DNA of 64,000 nucleotides from the NCBI GenBank assembly GCA_948567375.1, contig OX419759.1, forward strand, positions 2,643,303 through 2,707,302, given 5' to 3'. Below the pieces are notes generated by a model. It did not search any database. It was not told where the DNA came from and saw only the letters and a list, made by a program, of their open reading frames with translations. The position numbers were made by a program, and so were the translations under genes. Source of the DNA: Lunularia cruciata (taxonomy: Eukaryota > Streptophyta > Marchantiopsida > Lunulariales > Lunulariaceae). Shown here one piece after another: positions 12,700 to 22,707 of the stretch; positions within the stretch are counted from its first letter, which is position 1; the number at the start of each line of letters is the position of its first letter.

Positions 12700-13432
12700 T
12701 GTAATACCAAGAGCTAGCCATATGATCTAGATGTGAAATTTGGTTTGGTAACATCTAGAATGATGTTATACATGATGGTCAAAATAGATAAGATAGAAAT
12801 ATCACCAAAAGAGTACTTCTACTAATAGGGTAGAAACCAAAATAGACTTGAGAACCTTAGAACCAATAGCTAGGCATATGATTTAAAGGCGAGAATTGGT
12901 TTGGTAACATTTGGAAGGATGTTACACATGATGGACTAAACAGATCAGAAAGAGGTATCACCAAAAGGGGACTTCTACTAATAGAGTAGGAACCAAAATA
13001 TGCCTGAAATCTTTGAAGGCAATTTCGGAGGCCTAAACGGATGAATTAGGCCTCAAAAACGTGCAAATTCCCCCCCAATAAAGGATAGGCCGGCCTTCCC
13101 TCCCCTCCACTTTGTCTCATCAAGAGCTTTCCAATGGTACCTTACGTGATTCTAAGATTCCTATAGGAAGATTCCCTAAAAGATTCCCTTCGGTCAAAGC
13201 TTGTTTGACCAACCAGATAGGACCTAGACCAGACATGTCACCCATCCAAGTAAGTAATCAAAGGGTGGAGCTTGCTGACATGTCACCTATCTATGTCCTC
13301 AATCCTATGGTTGAGCTTCCTTGGAGGAGATCCTCTTTGTCTTTATAATAAAGAGAAGGTGCTCCTTTGGGGCATCAAATGTTTGAGTGTGCAATTTGTG
13401 TTTCTCTCTTCTCTTGTCCTCGAAGTATTACA
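12700..13432 (+). repeat. 3' LTR of chromovirus 1
   Basis: Matches 6,833-7,572 with about 20 substitutions and small indels. The C-run is 7 residues here against 15 in the 5' LTR. It ends GTATTACA and is followed by TATTA. Confidence 0.95.
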
Positions 13433-13436
13433 TATT

Positions 13437-14431
13437 AGCGGGAGGATTGAAACTATTGACCATGAGTTTATATATTAATCTCTTCTCTAGTTTCTTGAAT
13501 TGTAGTAGTCAGAAATGGTCTATTTGGATAAAAGAATATGATATTTTAGATAAGTCCATTACTACCATAGGAATCACAAATTTGAGGTTCTTTGTAATCT
13601 GATATCTAGTTCTCCATATTAATAACTTCTTTCAACACATCATACACAAACATTACATTAAATGATTAGTTCTAAATTTCTTTCAAATATTTTTCATCAT
13701 ATCCTCTTATTTTATATATATATTTTATATATATATATATACATGAAAATTTTAATGAAATAAAACTCAAAAAAAATTCATTTAAATCAACTTATTGCAA
13801 TAAGGTAATTTAGTAATCTATAAATAAATATGAATGAAAGCTATATGAGTAGCTTGCTTCTTCTCTCATTATTCATTTTATTGTAATTAAATGTCTTTTA
13901 ATTTATGAAATATACTCCCAAAAATACAATTTTCTCACCTTGCATCACAACATAACAAAATTGAATCACACATTGATGAAGTTATTATAAAAATATTTCT
14001 TCTTATGCTACATATGAACAAAACATAGGCCTATTAATTCAATATTATAATATAACATAATGTAAAACATAATGTAATTAGATATTAAAAAATTAAGAAG
14101 GGAACAAATGAGCTTGACCAAGAGTAAACTATATTTTATCACTTCTAAGGACAAACATTTTATTAGAAGAACTTCCATTAGCAAATAGTTGTATGATTTT
14201 GATTTTGACTTTGGAAAGAAGTGGAAGCACATGATTTAGTGTGAGAATCATAACTCTCCAAAAAAATTAATATTTAATATACCTAGCAAGTAAATTTTCT
14301 ATAATATTCCTCTAATCTCATAATGAGTACATACTATACTTTACACATGTAATTAAATCCCATATAAATGATGATTGACCAGTATTTTGCATCTTTGTAT
14401 ATGAATTGGTTTATGTTCTCCTTTGATATTT
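13437..14431. other. AT-rich non-coding stretch
   Basis: Contains TA-repeat microsatellite tracts near 13,710-13,740 and no ORF I can relate to a protein. Confidence 0.5.
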
Positions 14432-14866
14432 ATCATGCCATTTGTAGTCTTGCATCTAGATTGCTCAAAATATGGAGTAGTAGTGTTAGTAGTAGGAGTA
14501 TTTTGGTAATTATTCATAGACTACTTGCTGAAAATCAGATTTTGTGTTTGGAGTATTGATTACATGGTGGGGCTCATCGTCACTCGCACCATTTGCAAAG
14601 TCGGGTGTGCCATCAGCAAGACCATTATGGTTGGAGACTATGAGGTATACTTTTGAACTGCAGCTCCAAAGAGCTCTTTGATGTTGAGCCATCAAGTTCT
14701 TGGCTATGGTGGACAAAAGGCCAATGAACGTCATTTGGATTCTCTTAGCTAGAGTGGATGTGGCTTGATTTTAATCAACGCTCAATTTTTGGCAGATTAT
14801 TGAGTGACATATCAAGTACTTATCCAATTGAGTGTGATTAGAGTTGTGTGAACAAATTGATTACAT
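14432..14866. repeat. Unrecognised dispersed repeat, copy R1
   Basis: About 435 bp, similar over its whole length to 15,331-15,768. Shared blocks include GTTTGGAGTATTGATTACAT and TTGGCAGATTATTGAGTGA. There are no long ORFs. It may be an LTR or a unit of a degraded tandem array. Confidence 0.8.
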
Positions 14867-15221
14867 CAAAGAAGTGAAGTCATGGGGAAATGGGGTGCAA
14901 TGATTGAGGGTGTTGGTGGTATCTCCAAGCCTTGCTTATCATTGGTAGCTCGATCAAGGTTCAGATTTTCCTTGGGAGTGATCGCATGCAAAATGTATTC
15001 AAGTTGATGTAGATGTGGCAATGAGGCAGATGGTGTGCAAAAGTGTTGGCCAAAATTTTGCTTTAATCCTTTATATGGTATAGATTGCAGACATGCAACT
15101 AACAATAGGGCTTGATAGCACCCGGCCTTTTGATCTTTTGCCCACCATAGGGTATACCATATACTTGGAGTAGATGGCTATTTGGAGTTAGAGGGACCTA
15201 ACCACCAGCTAGGGAGGCAAT

Positions 15222-15880
15222 TGTGGCACTTTAGAGTCCATGTATGACTTATGTGTGAGTTGTGCTTCTAAAGTGTGCGATGTTGACAATGATGTATGTT
15301 GTATAGCAATGCATATATGCATGATGGCTGTCATGCCAACTGTAGCATTGCACCTAGATTGCTCGGACTCTAGAGTAGTAGTGTTGGTAGTAAGGAGTAT
15401 TTTGGTAGTTACTCATAGGCTACTTGTTGACGGTTAGATTTTGTGTTTGGAGTATTGATTACATGGTGAGGCCCACCGTCACTTGCACCATTTGCACCAT
15501 CAAGTGTGCCATCAGCGGACCATTAAGGTTGGAGACCAAGGGGTACACTTTCAAAGTGCAGCACCAAAGAGCTCATTTCTTTGATGTTGAGCCTTCGGGT
15601 TCTTTGGTCATGGTGGACATAGATCGACGAGCATCAACTAGATTCTCTTAGCTAGAGTGGGTGTGGCTTGACTGTAATCAATGTCTAGTTGTTGGCAGAT
15701 TATTGAGTGATAGATCAAGTACTGATCTGATTAAGTATGATTTGAGTTGTGTGAAAAAATTGATTTATATGGCACTTTAGAGTCCATATATGACTTATGT
15801 GTGAGTTGTGCTTCTATAGAGTGTGATGTTGACAGTGATGTATATTGTGTAATGATGTATATATGCACAATATATTAGCA
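15222..15880. repeat. Unrecognised repeat: S1-R2-S2 arrangement
   Basis: R2 (15,331-15,768) is the second copy of the R1 repeat. It is flanked on both sides by copies of another ~105-bp segment, S1 (15,222-15,330) and S2 (15,769-15,880), both starting TGGCACTTTAGAGTCCAT. The last part of S also precedes R1 in degraded form. The pattern suggests a head-to-tail array of a ~547-bp S+R unit, partly deleted, rather than a simple LTR pair. Confidence 0.75.
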
Positions 15881-16413
15881 TTAATGCACATGTTCCAATC
15901 ACTTTAATTCCTCATATAATATTATTCCTCATCATTTTTATCTTTCTTCTACTCAATTCATTTGAATACTTCTTACAATCAATCTCTTTTTTGAGAGCAA
16001 ATAATTCACCAATTTGCTTCTTATTATCTTTAAGTTGATTATCTTATCAATAATCCATCAAAATTTGAAAGATTGTAATAATCCACATGACTTCCTTGGA
16101 GAAAAATTCATTTTTTCTATTATTTTAATCATTTCAATAAGTAGTAAGGGAGAAGGTTGTTGTAAAAGACCAAAACCAAGGAGCAAAATAGGAGAATGGA
16201 AACTCACATTGGGACGCTTGAATATGGGAAAACTCCAAATGTCTAGCATGAGCTTCAACTTTGGTATTTATAGGTAGCATACAAGGCCCTTGAGAAGCTT
16301 CTCAAGAAGTTTCCTTGAGTCACTTTCTTAAAATGCAAGCCAAGTTAACTAGGAAGCTTCTCAAGAAGCTTCTTTTTAGAAGTTGTCTACTTGGCGTGCA
16401 AGCTAAGCTAGTT

Positions 16414-16428
16414 AGAAGCTTCTAGAAG
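16414..16428. promoter_or_regulatory. Heat-shock element in 3' LTR (proximal)
   Basis: Identical 15-mer to the one at 21,607-21,621, retained in the other LTR. Confidence 0.8.
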
Positions 16429-16475
16429 TTACTTGCTTGGGGCATAAGTTAACTAGTCATGAAGCTTCCTAGATG

Positions 16476-16490
16476 CTTCTAGAATATTCT
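16476..16490. promoter_or_regulatory. Heat-shock element in 3' LTR (distal)
   Basis: Identical 15-mer to the one at 21,670-21,684, retained in the other LTR. Confidence 0.8.
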
Positions 16491-16614
16491 AGGCTAATTT
16501 GGCTTATTCTCTACTTTGTTAGCCTTACTAAACTACATCACTAAACTCCATATTGTTACATACTCCTCCATTGCTAGTTGGTGATGTCCTCGTCGCCATT
16601 GAAGCTTCAAACTC

Positions 16615-16896
16615 CTAGATGGCAGTATGTGCATTTTGGAGGTGAGAAAGAGGTTCCCATGTGGCATCACAAAGGAGATGCCCTTTCAAAAGGACCTTGT
16701 ACTCTGTATGTTGTCGGTATCCTTGGTAGATGTGGCAACGTGCAAGGATACAATCAACTTTGTACTCCTCATGATCATTGATAGGGATATGGAGAGGAAG
16801 AGGTTGGACTTGAGAGGAAAAATAAGAGGGGTTAGGAACAAAGGGCTTCAACTTGGAAACATGAAAGATAGGATGGATGCACATATGAAAAGGCAA
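16615..16896 (-). pseudogene. GPY/F end and chromodomain of chromovirus 2
   Basis: The ORF begins after FHVSKLKPF (end of the GPY/F module) and continues to a chromodomain: EEYKVDCIL...EYKVLLKGHLLCDATWEPLSHL. The normally invariant Trp of the W-K-G-Y core is Leu here (LLKGH), so methyl-lysine binding is doubtful. The terminal TWEP is kept. Confidence 0.88.
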
Positions 16897-17079
16897 GGCA
16901 AGTCGATAAGCAACAAGAGAGACAATTTAGGTGACATCAAAAGGTCATACCCAATTAGGGGCAAGTTTACAAACTTGGGTATCAAGTGGGAGGGGTAGAT
17001 TAATAGAGGATAGCATAACTTTATCACCAACTTCAAAGGTGAGATCACGACGATGGTGGTCCACATATTGTTTTCATAA

Positions 17080-17850
17080 ATTTTGAGCAACAAGGAGGTG
17101 AGATTTGGCTTGTTGGAGAGATTCGGAGATGGTGGTCAAGAAGGTTGAAGTTGAGGGACCTAAGATGGAGGAAGAGCAAGAAGAGAATCTGAGACAAGTG
17201 GATCTTGGCCAAAATTGAGAAAGAAAGGAGAGAATCCATTGCTTGCCTATTTAGAATTGTTGTATGCAAACTCCGTAGCTGCAAGACATTCATCCCAATT
17301 AGTATGATGAATGTTGACAAAGGCACAAAGCATATCTTCCAAGGTGTGATTTGCACGTTCAGTTTATCCATCAGTTTGAGAATGATAGGTTGTGGACAAA
17401 GCAAGCTTGGTGCCAAGTATCTGGAAGAGTGCTTGCCAAAACTTTCCGGTGACGCAAAGATCACTGTTGGAGATGAGTACATGTGGCATCCCATGATGTT
17501 TGAATACATTATTGAAGTAGAGTTGCGCCAAGGTTGGAGCATCCACAGTATCAACCGTTGGTGCCAAATGGATTTGCTTACTAAGCTTATCCACAAATAC
17601 CACAATTGTTGTGTGACCTTGTTGTGTCTTGGGCAATGAGGTGATGTCTAAGCTCACATGTTCCCAGTGAGTAGTTGGAATTGGAAGAGCTAAAGGAGTC
17701 CACTCGGCTTCTGGTTATTGGCCTTGTTGCATTGACAACTCTCATACAATTGGACAAACTCTTGAACATCTCATGTCAAGTTGGGCCACCACCATTGGCA
17801 TTGGAGTGTACCCAAGGTCTTGTCCACTCCCATGTGACCAACTATTTGTA
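17080..17850 (-). pseudogene. Integrase of chromovirus 2
   Basis: The zinc-binding part reads GHMGVDKTLG...SCQCNKANN (17,700-17,850). The core has the first Asp in SLDITSLPKT. The second block is LISNSDLCVTGKFW where the family has a D-R-D/G type loop. The AYHPQTDG-like block appears as TYHSQTDG. The core is recognisable but changed at conserved positions and interrupted. Confidence 0.87.
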
Positions 17851-18106
17851 AATGATGGGTTTCTTGAAGGTGCACAAGTCAGAGATCACCTTTGGTTGGA
17901 ACATAGATTCGGTCTGCATAGAATAGAAGGCCTTCCTTGAAGAAGAAGGTGTTGTACTCCTTATTGCTTGTTGTCAGACAACCATGTACCATTTGGAAGA
18001 AGGGATCTTATTGTAGAGCTAACCAAAACTTGTTATGGACCTTGGGGTCAATTGACATCGTTGTAATTGTCACCATGATGAGAGGAAGAGACTTCAAATC
18101 AGGTCA

Positions 18107-19436
18107 TCATGATAGAGCATTAGGGATGACATGGAACCAACCTGGTTTGTACTCAAGTTTGATGTCAAAAAATTGGAGTTGCTCTTCCCATCGATGATGT
18201 TGACTCTTCATGTGTTCCAAGTGTAAGATCTGCAACAATGGTTTGTGATCAATTTGCATGATCACTTGTTTCCCCAAGAGATAATGCCTCCATACCTTGG
18301 TGGCATATACCATTGCAAGTTGTTCCGGATCTTGAGTAGAGTAATTTCTTTCAGCTATATTTAGTCTACAAGACACAAAGGCAATGGGATGTAGTCCACA
18401 TGGGAATTCCTATTGCAACACGACTCCAATTGCAAAGTTAGAAGCATCAAAATCAACCACACAAGGTAGTTGAGGATCATATGGTTGAAGAATGGATCTT
18501 GAAGACACCATATGCTTTAACTTCTGGAATGCTTCTTCATTCTTGGTGGTCCACTTGAAGCTCAATTTCTTTCCCAAGAGGTCAGTCAATGGTGCAGCTA
18601 CATGTGCATAATATCTGATGAACCATTGGTAAAAACTTGCCAATCCATTGAATGCCCGTACTTCTTTAGCATCCTTTGGGTAGGCCAATCAATAATGGCT
18701 TTGATTTCTCTTCTTCCATCTTGATCCCCTCTCATGAGATCTTATGACCCAAGAAGGTAACCTCCTTCTGCCAAAAGGCACACTTCAACTTCTTGCAATA
18801 AAATTTCCATTGTCGTAGTCGTCTTAGGACTTCTTGTACATGATTCATGTGTTCTGCCTCTATCTTGCTATAGATTAAGATATCATCCACGAACACCACC
18901 ACGGACCAATCCAATAGTCCATCCAACATCCAATACATCTAATCCATGAAAAATCTTGGAGCACTAATGAGTCCAAAAGGTAGAAATCTCCACTCAAAAT
19001 GCCCATACCTTATGCAAAAGGCAATCTTCTGCACATCCTCTCTATCAATAGGGATTTGCCAATAGCCATTTTGAAGATCCAACTTGGAAAATTATTGTGC
19101 TCTACTTTGTTGATCAAGCAAGTCATCAATCCGAGGCAAGGGATATGCATTCTTCACAGTTTGCTTATTGAGCCCATGGTAATCAATATAGAAACTAAGT
19201 CTTCCATTCTTCTTTGGAACAAATAGTATCGGTGCTTCCCAAGGAGAGGTACTATGCCGTATGAAGTCCTTCTCCAACAACTCTATAAGTGTTGTTTGCA
19301 ACTCCTCCAACTCCTTTAGTGAGAGCCGATAGATTGGTCTACTCACTAGAGTACTCCCTAGCAATAACTCAATCTTGAAATGCATACCTCGATCGGAGTG
19401 TAATCCCTTTGGCAGATCATCCAAAAACATGTCCAC
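18107..19436 (-). pseudogene. Reverse transcriptase and RNase H of chromovirus 2
   Basis: Pieces in successive frames give the RT entry region ([22 protein letters not shown]), the catalytic box VVFVDDILIYS (about 18,870-18,905), the thumb/connection (FLGHKIS; FNGLASFYQWFI) and RNase H (VDFDASNFAIG; IMQIDHKPLLQ). Three ORFs of 114, 68 and 92 codons plus the RNase H ORF (18,107-18,376) cover most of it, separated by stops and frameshifts. Confidence 0.9.
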
Positions 19437-19673
19437 AAACTCCTAAACTATCCAATCAAAAATTTCTTGATGAGGCTCTTGGCTCTCCTTAGATTGTTCT
19501 TGTGCAATTGGCTTGATCCACACGGCAAATACATACGTATCTTCCTCCAAAGCTTGCTCTATGACTGCTTCACTAACAAAATTCCCTTCCACGGACTCAT
19601 CTCTCTTCCAAGCTTGCTCCATGGTTGCCTTCTTGGAAAACTTCCCATCTTGGGACTCATCTCCCTTCAAGGC

Positions 19674-20066
19674 TCACTCTATGGCTACATTCTCAACAAA
19701 CTTCCTATTTTGGGATTGACTATTCTTAGGTGTCTTACTCAGAGGTGCCAGACAACCTAATTTGAAATTCCTACCTTGGTGTTGTATTTGAATTTGTTGT
19801 TGGGTCCAATCAAATTGAACCTTATGACATTCAAGCCAAGGTAGACCCAAAATGATATCATAGTGTAGAGGTGTCACTACAAACCTCATACACTCCAAAT
19901 ACTCCTTTCCAATCTTGAAGGTCACAAGATGCAAGGTGTGGAATGCAAAATTCTTTCTACCATCCGCCATCATCAATCTACTTCCAATTATTGGCTTGAT
20001 ATGAATACCCAATTCCTTTGCTACTTGTATAGACATGCAATTCTCTAAATTTCCAAAATCAACCAA
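19674..20066 (-). pseudogene. Aspartic protease of chromovirus 2
   Basis: Retropepsin-like fold with the C-terminal block IILGLPWLE intact. The active-site segment reads VDFGNLENCMS where the family has D-S/T-G-S/A-T, so the catalytic loop is altered. The ORF is open for 130 codons. Confidence 0.82.
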
Positions 20067-20099
20067 AATCCTACAACCTCAATTAGATATCATACCTTG

Positions 20100-21083
20100 C
20101 AAGTGAACCAACTTGCATAGGTCAAGCCTTCAATCCCATTGGAACTAATCAAGCTCCCAATAGGCGGCTCAAAATCTCCTATTGGGATTCCTCATTTCTC
20201 TGATCATTCCGCTCCACAAACTCCACCTAGGCAACTTGTTGAGGTTACACATTCTTGAGTGATCATTCAGCAATGCGATGCCCCAATTGGTGACAATAAA
20301 AACATCCACCATTTTGTAGTATTTTCTCTCTATCTGCACTACCAAGTGGTTTTTGTTGAATGGCATCAATCTCCATTGGTCTTGGCTCCTCCACTCGTGT
20401 GTAGTGTATTGTTAGGCTTTGTGGAGGTTAAGGTCAAGACCAAGTTGTTGCCGCCAAGGAATCAAAATGTTTGGCAAACCGCATGGCTTCCTCCAAGTGT
20501 TGTTGCTCTTGCATGGTTACCTCTAATTTGGTTCTTGCCTTCAAGCCCCTCACAAATTGATCCAGAGCTTCACCTTCCAATATATCTAGAATTTGCATGA
20601 TGTTGTTTTGGAACTACGTGATGTAACTTCTTACAGAGCCAATTTGTTTCAACTTTGCCAACTTATCCCATGCAACTTGTGTGTCATTTATAGCTTGGAA
20701 TCTACTAATTATTTCACTCTTGAATTCTGCCCATGTCAAGATTAGTGCAATAATTTCTCATTCAGTTCACTCCACTTGGAATCTCTACCATAGCTTTGCT
20801 ACTCCATCCAATTGGCTAGAAGCCAAGAGAATCTGTTTTTGCTTGTCTTGCAGATTGGAGCTTTAAAATAACATTCACAGTCAAACACAAAATTCTCTAT
20901 TGCACTCGGGAGATTCTTGCCTTCAAATGCCTTGGGTTTAGGGAATCGGATCCAATCTTCTCCTTCTCAAATTGGTACTCTCTTTACATCCTCTTGTCGT
21001 CAAAGATCTTGTTCATCCAACAATCGAGTAAGATGCTCAATTTGTTGTTGCATAGCAAGGATAACATCGGGTATTTCTGCCAT
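20100..21083 (-). pseudogene. Gag of chromovirus 2
   Basis: Starts at the ATG on the minus strand at 21,083 (MAEIPDVILAMQQQIEHLTRLL), followed by a capsid-like region with several stops. A zinc knuckle near 20,260-20,310 reads CFYCHQLGHRIAE and then a stop (TGA) where the last Cys should be, so the CCHC motif is broken. An in-frame TGA after LLDEQDL fits an Arg codon changed by one transition. Confidence 0.8.
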
Positions 21084-21340
21084 GGTTGTTATTCTATCAC
21101 ACCACCTCTAATCTATCTAATTTATTAACAATAGAAATAGCACGTCCACCGTTCTCCATAAGTGACAACCGGAAGCATCAAGGGTTCCTCAGATATGGTG
21201 ATCATATATAGAAAATCTTGTCCAAAGTGTGAGGTGATGAATTGTGTGAAACAATGCTTGGGTAGTACTTGGATGCAAAAATCCCAATGGTTTGTTGGAA
21301 GTGGATTTGGTGGTCCATAAATTCCATCCATCCCATTCTT

Positions 21341-21352
21341 GCTTTGATACCA
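21341..21352 (-). other. Primer-binding site of chromovirus 2
   Basis: TGGTATCAAAGC on the minus strand, one base inside the 5' LTR. It differs at one base from the initiator tRNA-Met complement used by chromovirus 1. Confidence 0.88.
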
Positions 21353-21457
21353 ATGTAAAAGACCAAAACCAAGGAGACAAATAGGAGAATGGAAACTCAC
21401 ATTGGGACGCTTGAATATGGGAAAACTCCAAATGCCTAGCATGAGCTTTGGCTTTGG

Positions 21458-21466
21458 TATTTATAG
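21458..21466 (-). promoter_or_regulatory. TATA box of chromovirus 2 LTR
   Basis: CTATAAATA on the minus strand, about 105 bp from the LTR end, so transcription would start inside the LTR as expected for the U3/R boundary. Confidence 0.75.
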
Positions 21467-21606
21467 GTAGCATACAAGGCCCTTGAGAAGCTTCTCAAGA
21501 AGCTTCCTTGAGTTGCTTTCTTAGAGTGCAAGCCAAGTTAACCAAGAAGCTTCTCAAGAAGCTTCCTTCTAGAAGCTGCCTACTTGGCCTGCAAGCTAAG
21601 CTAATT

Positions 21607-21621
21607 AGAAGCTTCTAGAAG
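21607..21621. promoter_or_regulatory. Perfect heat-shock element in 5' LTR (proximal)
   Basis: Fits nGAAnnTTCnnGAAn without mismatch (AGAAGCTTCTAGAAG), the trimeric binding site of heat-shock factors. It is about 140 bp upstream of the LTR TATA box in the minus-strand direction of transcription. Confidence 0.8.
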
Positions 21622-21669
21622 CTATCTGCTTGGGAGGCAAGTTAACTAGTCAAGAAGCTTCCAAAGATA

Positions 21670-21684
21670 CTTCTAGAATATTCT
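21670..21684. promoter_or_regulatory. Perfect heat-shock element in 5' LTR (distal)
   Basis: Fits nTTCnnGAAnnTTCn without mismatch (CTTCTAGAATATTCT). About 205 bp upstream of the TATA box. Confidence 0.8.
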
Positions 21685-22431
21685 AGGCTAATTTGGCTTA
21701 TTCTCTACTTTGTTAGCCTTACCAACTATGTTGCTAAACTCCATATTGTTACAGTTGTGAACAAAGCCAAAAAATAGCACTCATTAATAGATTAGCATCT
21801 CACAAAGTGTGAATTTCCTCATATGGCAATTGCAACCTAGTTCCATGGCCCATTCCAATGTTTGCATTATAATAGGTTCTTTATAGTGGATATTGTTCTT
21901 ACAAAGATCACCACTACGACCAACGCTAAGAATACAAAGAATCATTTTTTTGTGAAGATCTATCATCCCATGTTGTTACAAAGCTCTATTTGCATGAGGT
22001 CAATTCATTACAAAGATTAGTGGAAACAAAGTTTTATCAATGCAAACTTCCACCATGAGAAGAAACACAACAAAATTCTATGCTAATAGATATTCATGCA
22101 TCTTGCATGAATGCACTGCCAAGGACATACTATTGACTGTTTAGAGCCAAACAACAAGTATGTGGAGCATGATCACAACCTTTCATCAACCTCTATTACA
22201 TATGAAGGATAGACCTATCTTGAATAAGATTATAAAATAAGGATCACAAGGAGAACCTTTTACTTTTCATTCTTTTCCACAATCAAAATTTTATTGTGCT
22301 ATACACAAATTCATTGCCACTATTAACAAGAATCATTTTTTTCACAACAAAGTGTGAAAATTTGAGAGATGATGTAAGCAAGTGTTGGTGATAGAGTGGA
22401 TTTATGAATCTAAATAATTAAGCAGTGCTAT

Positions 22432-22707
22432 GATGAATTGCAAAGGAATGAAGATAAGAGAAATCTTTAGAAATCATAAGCAAGCCTTTAGAGATTTCCA
22501 AGTGGTGATTTTACTACAAGTTGGATGAATTGCAAAGGAGGGAAGATAGGAGAAATCTGCAGAAATCATAAGCAAGACTTTAGAGATTTCCAATTGGTTT
22601 TTTTACTACAAGTTGGATGAATTGCAAAGGAGGGAAGAAAGGAGAAATCCATAGAAATCATAAGCAAGCCTTTAGAGATTTCCATGTGGTGTTTATACTA
22701 CAAGTTG
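22432..22707. repeat. Tandem repeat, 3 x 92 bp
   Basis: Three consecutive units (22,432-22,523, 22,524-22,615, 22,616-22,707), each starting GATGAATTGCAAAGGA and each 92 bp by my count. Copies differ at a handful of bases. Not coding. Confidence 0.9.

Larger units (their letters stand above)
6833..13432 (+). mobile_element. Ty3/gypsy chromovirus 1 (full length, coding-dead)
   Basis: This is a 6.6-kb LTR retrotransposon. Its two LTRs (740 and 733 bp) begin TGTAATAC and end GTATTACA. A primer-binding site follows the 5' LTR and a purine tract precedes the 3' LTR. The order gag, protease, reverse transcriptase, RNase H, integrase, chromodomain places it among Ty3/gypsy chromoviruses. The flanks share TATT (ATATT if the terminal A is shared), consistent with a 4-5 bp target duplication. 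By eye the LTRs differ at about 20 positions, so insertion is fairly recent, yet gag and pol carry many in-frame stops and several frameshifts. It therefore cannot encode its own proteins, although its ends look intact. Confidence 0.95.
16161..16560 (-). repeat. 3' LTR of chromovirus 2
   Basis: The same 400-bp repeat, with the TATA box (16,265-16,273) and both heat-shock elements preserved despite about 9% divergence from the other LTR. Confidence 0.95.
16161..21753 (-). mobile_element. Ty3/gypsy chromovirus 2 (minus strand, decayed)
   Basis: A 5.6-kb LTR retrotransposon with 400-bp LTRs at both ends (start TGTAAAAGACC, end ATTGTTACA on the plus strand) and a perfect GTTGT target duplication at 16,156-16,160 and 21,754-21,758. 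On the minus strand a primer-binding site, gag with zinc knuckle, protease, RT, RNase H, integrase and chromodomain follow in order. By eye the LTRs differ at roughly 35 of 400 positions, so it is older than chromovirus 1. The coding region is broken throughout. Confidence 0.95.
21354..21753 (-). repeat. 5' LTR of chromovirus 2
   Basis: Next to the primer-binding site, so this is the promoter-bearing LTR of the minus-strand element. It contains a TATA box, two perfect heat-shock elements and several further GAANNTTC units, many within palindromic GAAGCTTC blocks. Confidence 0.95.
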
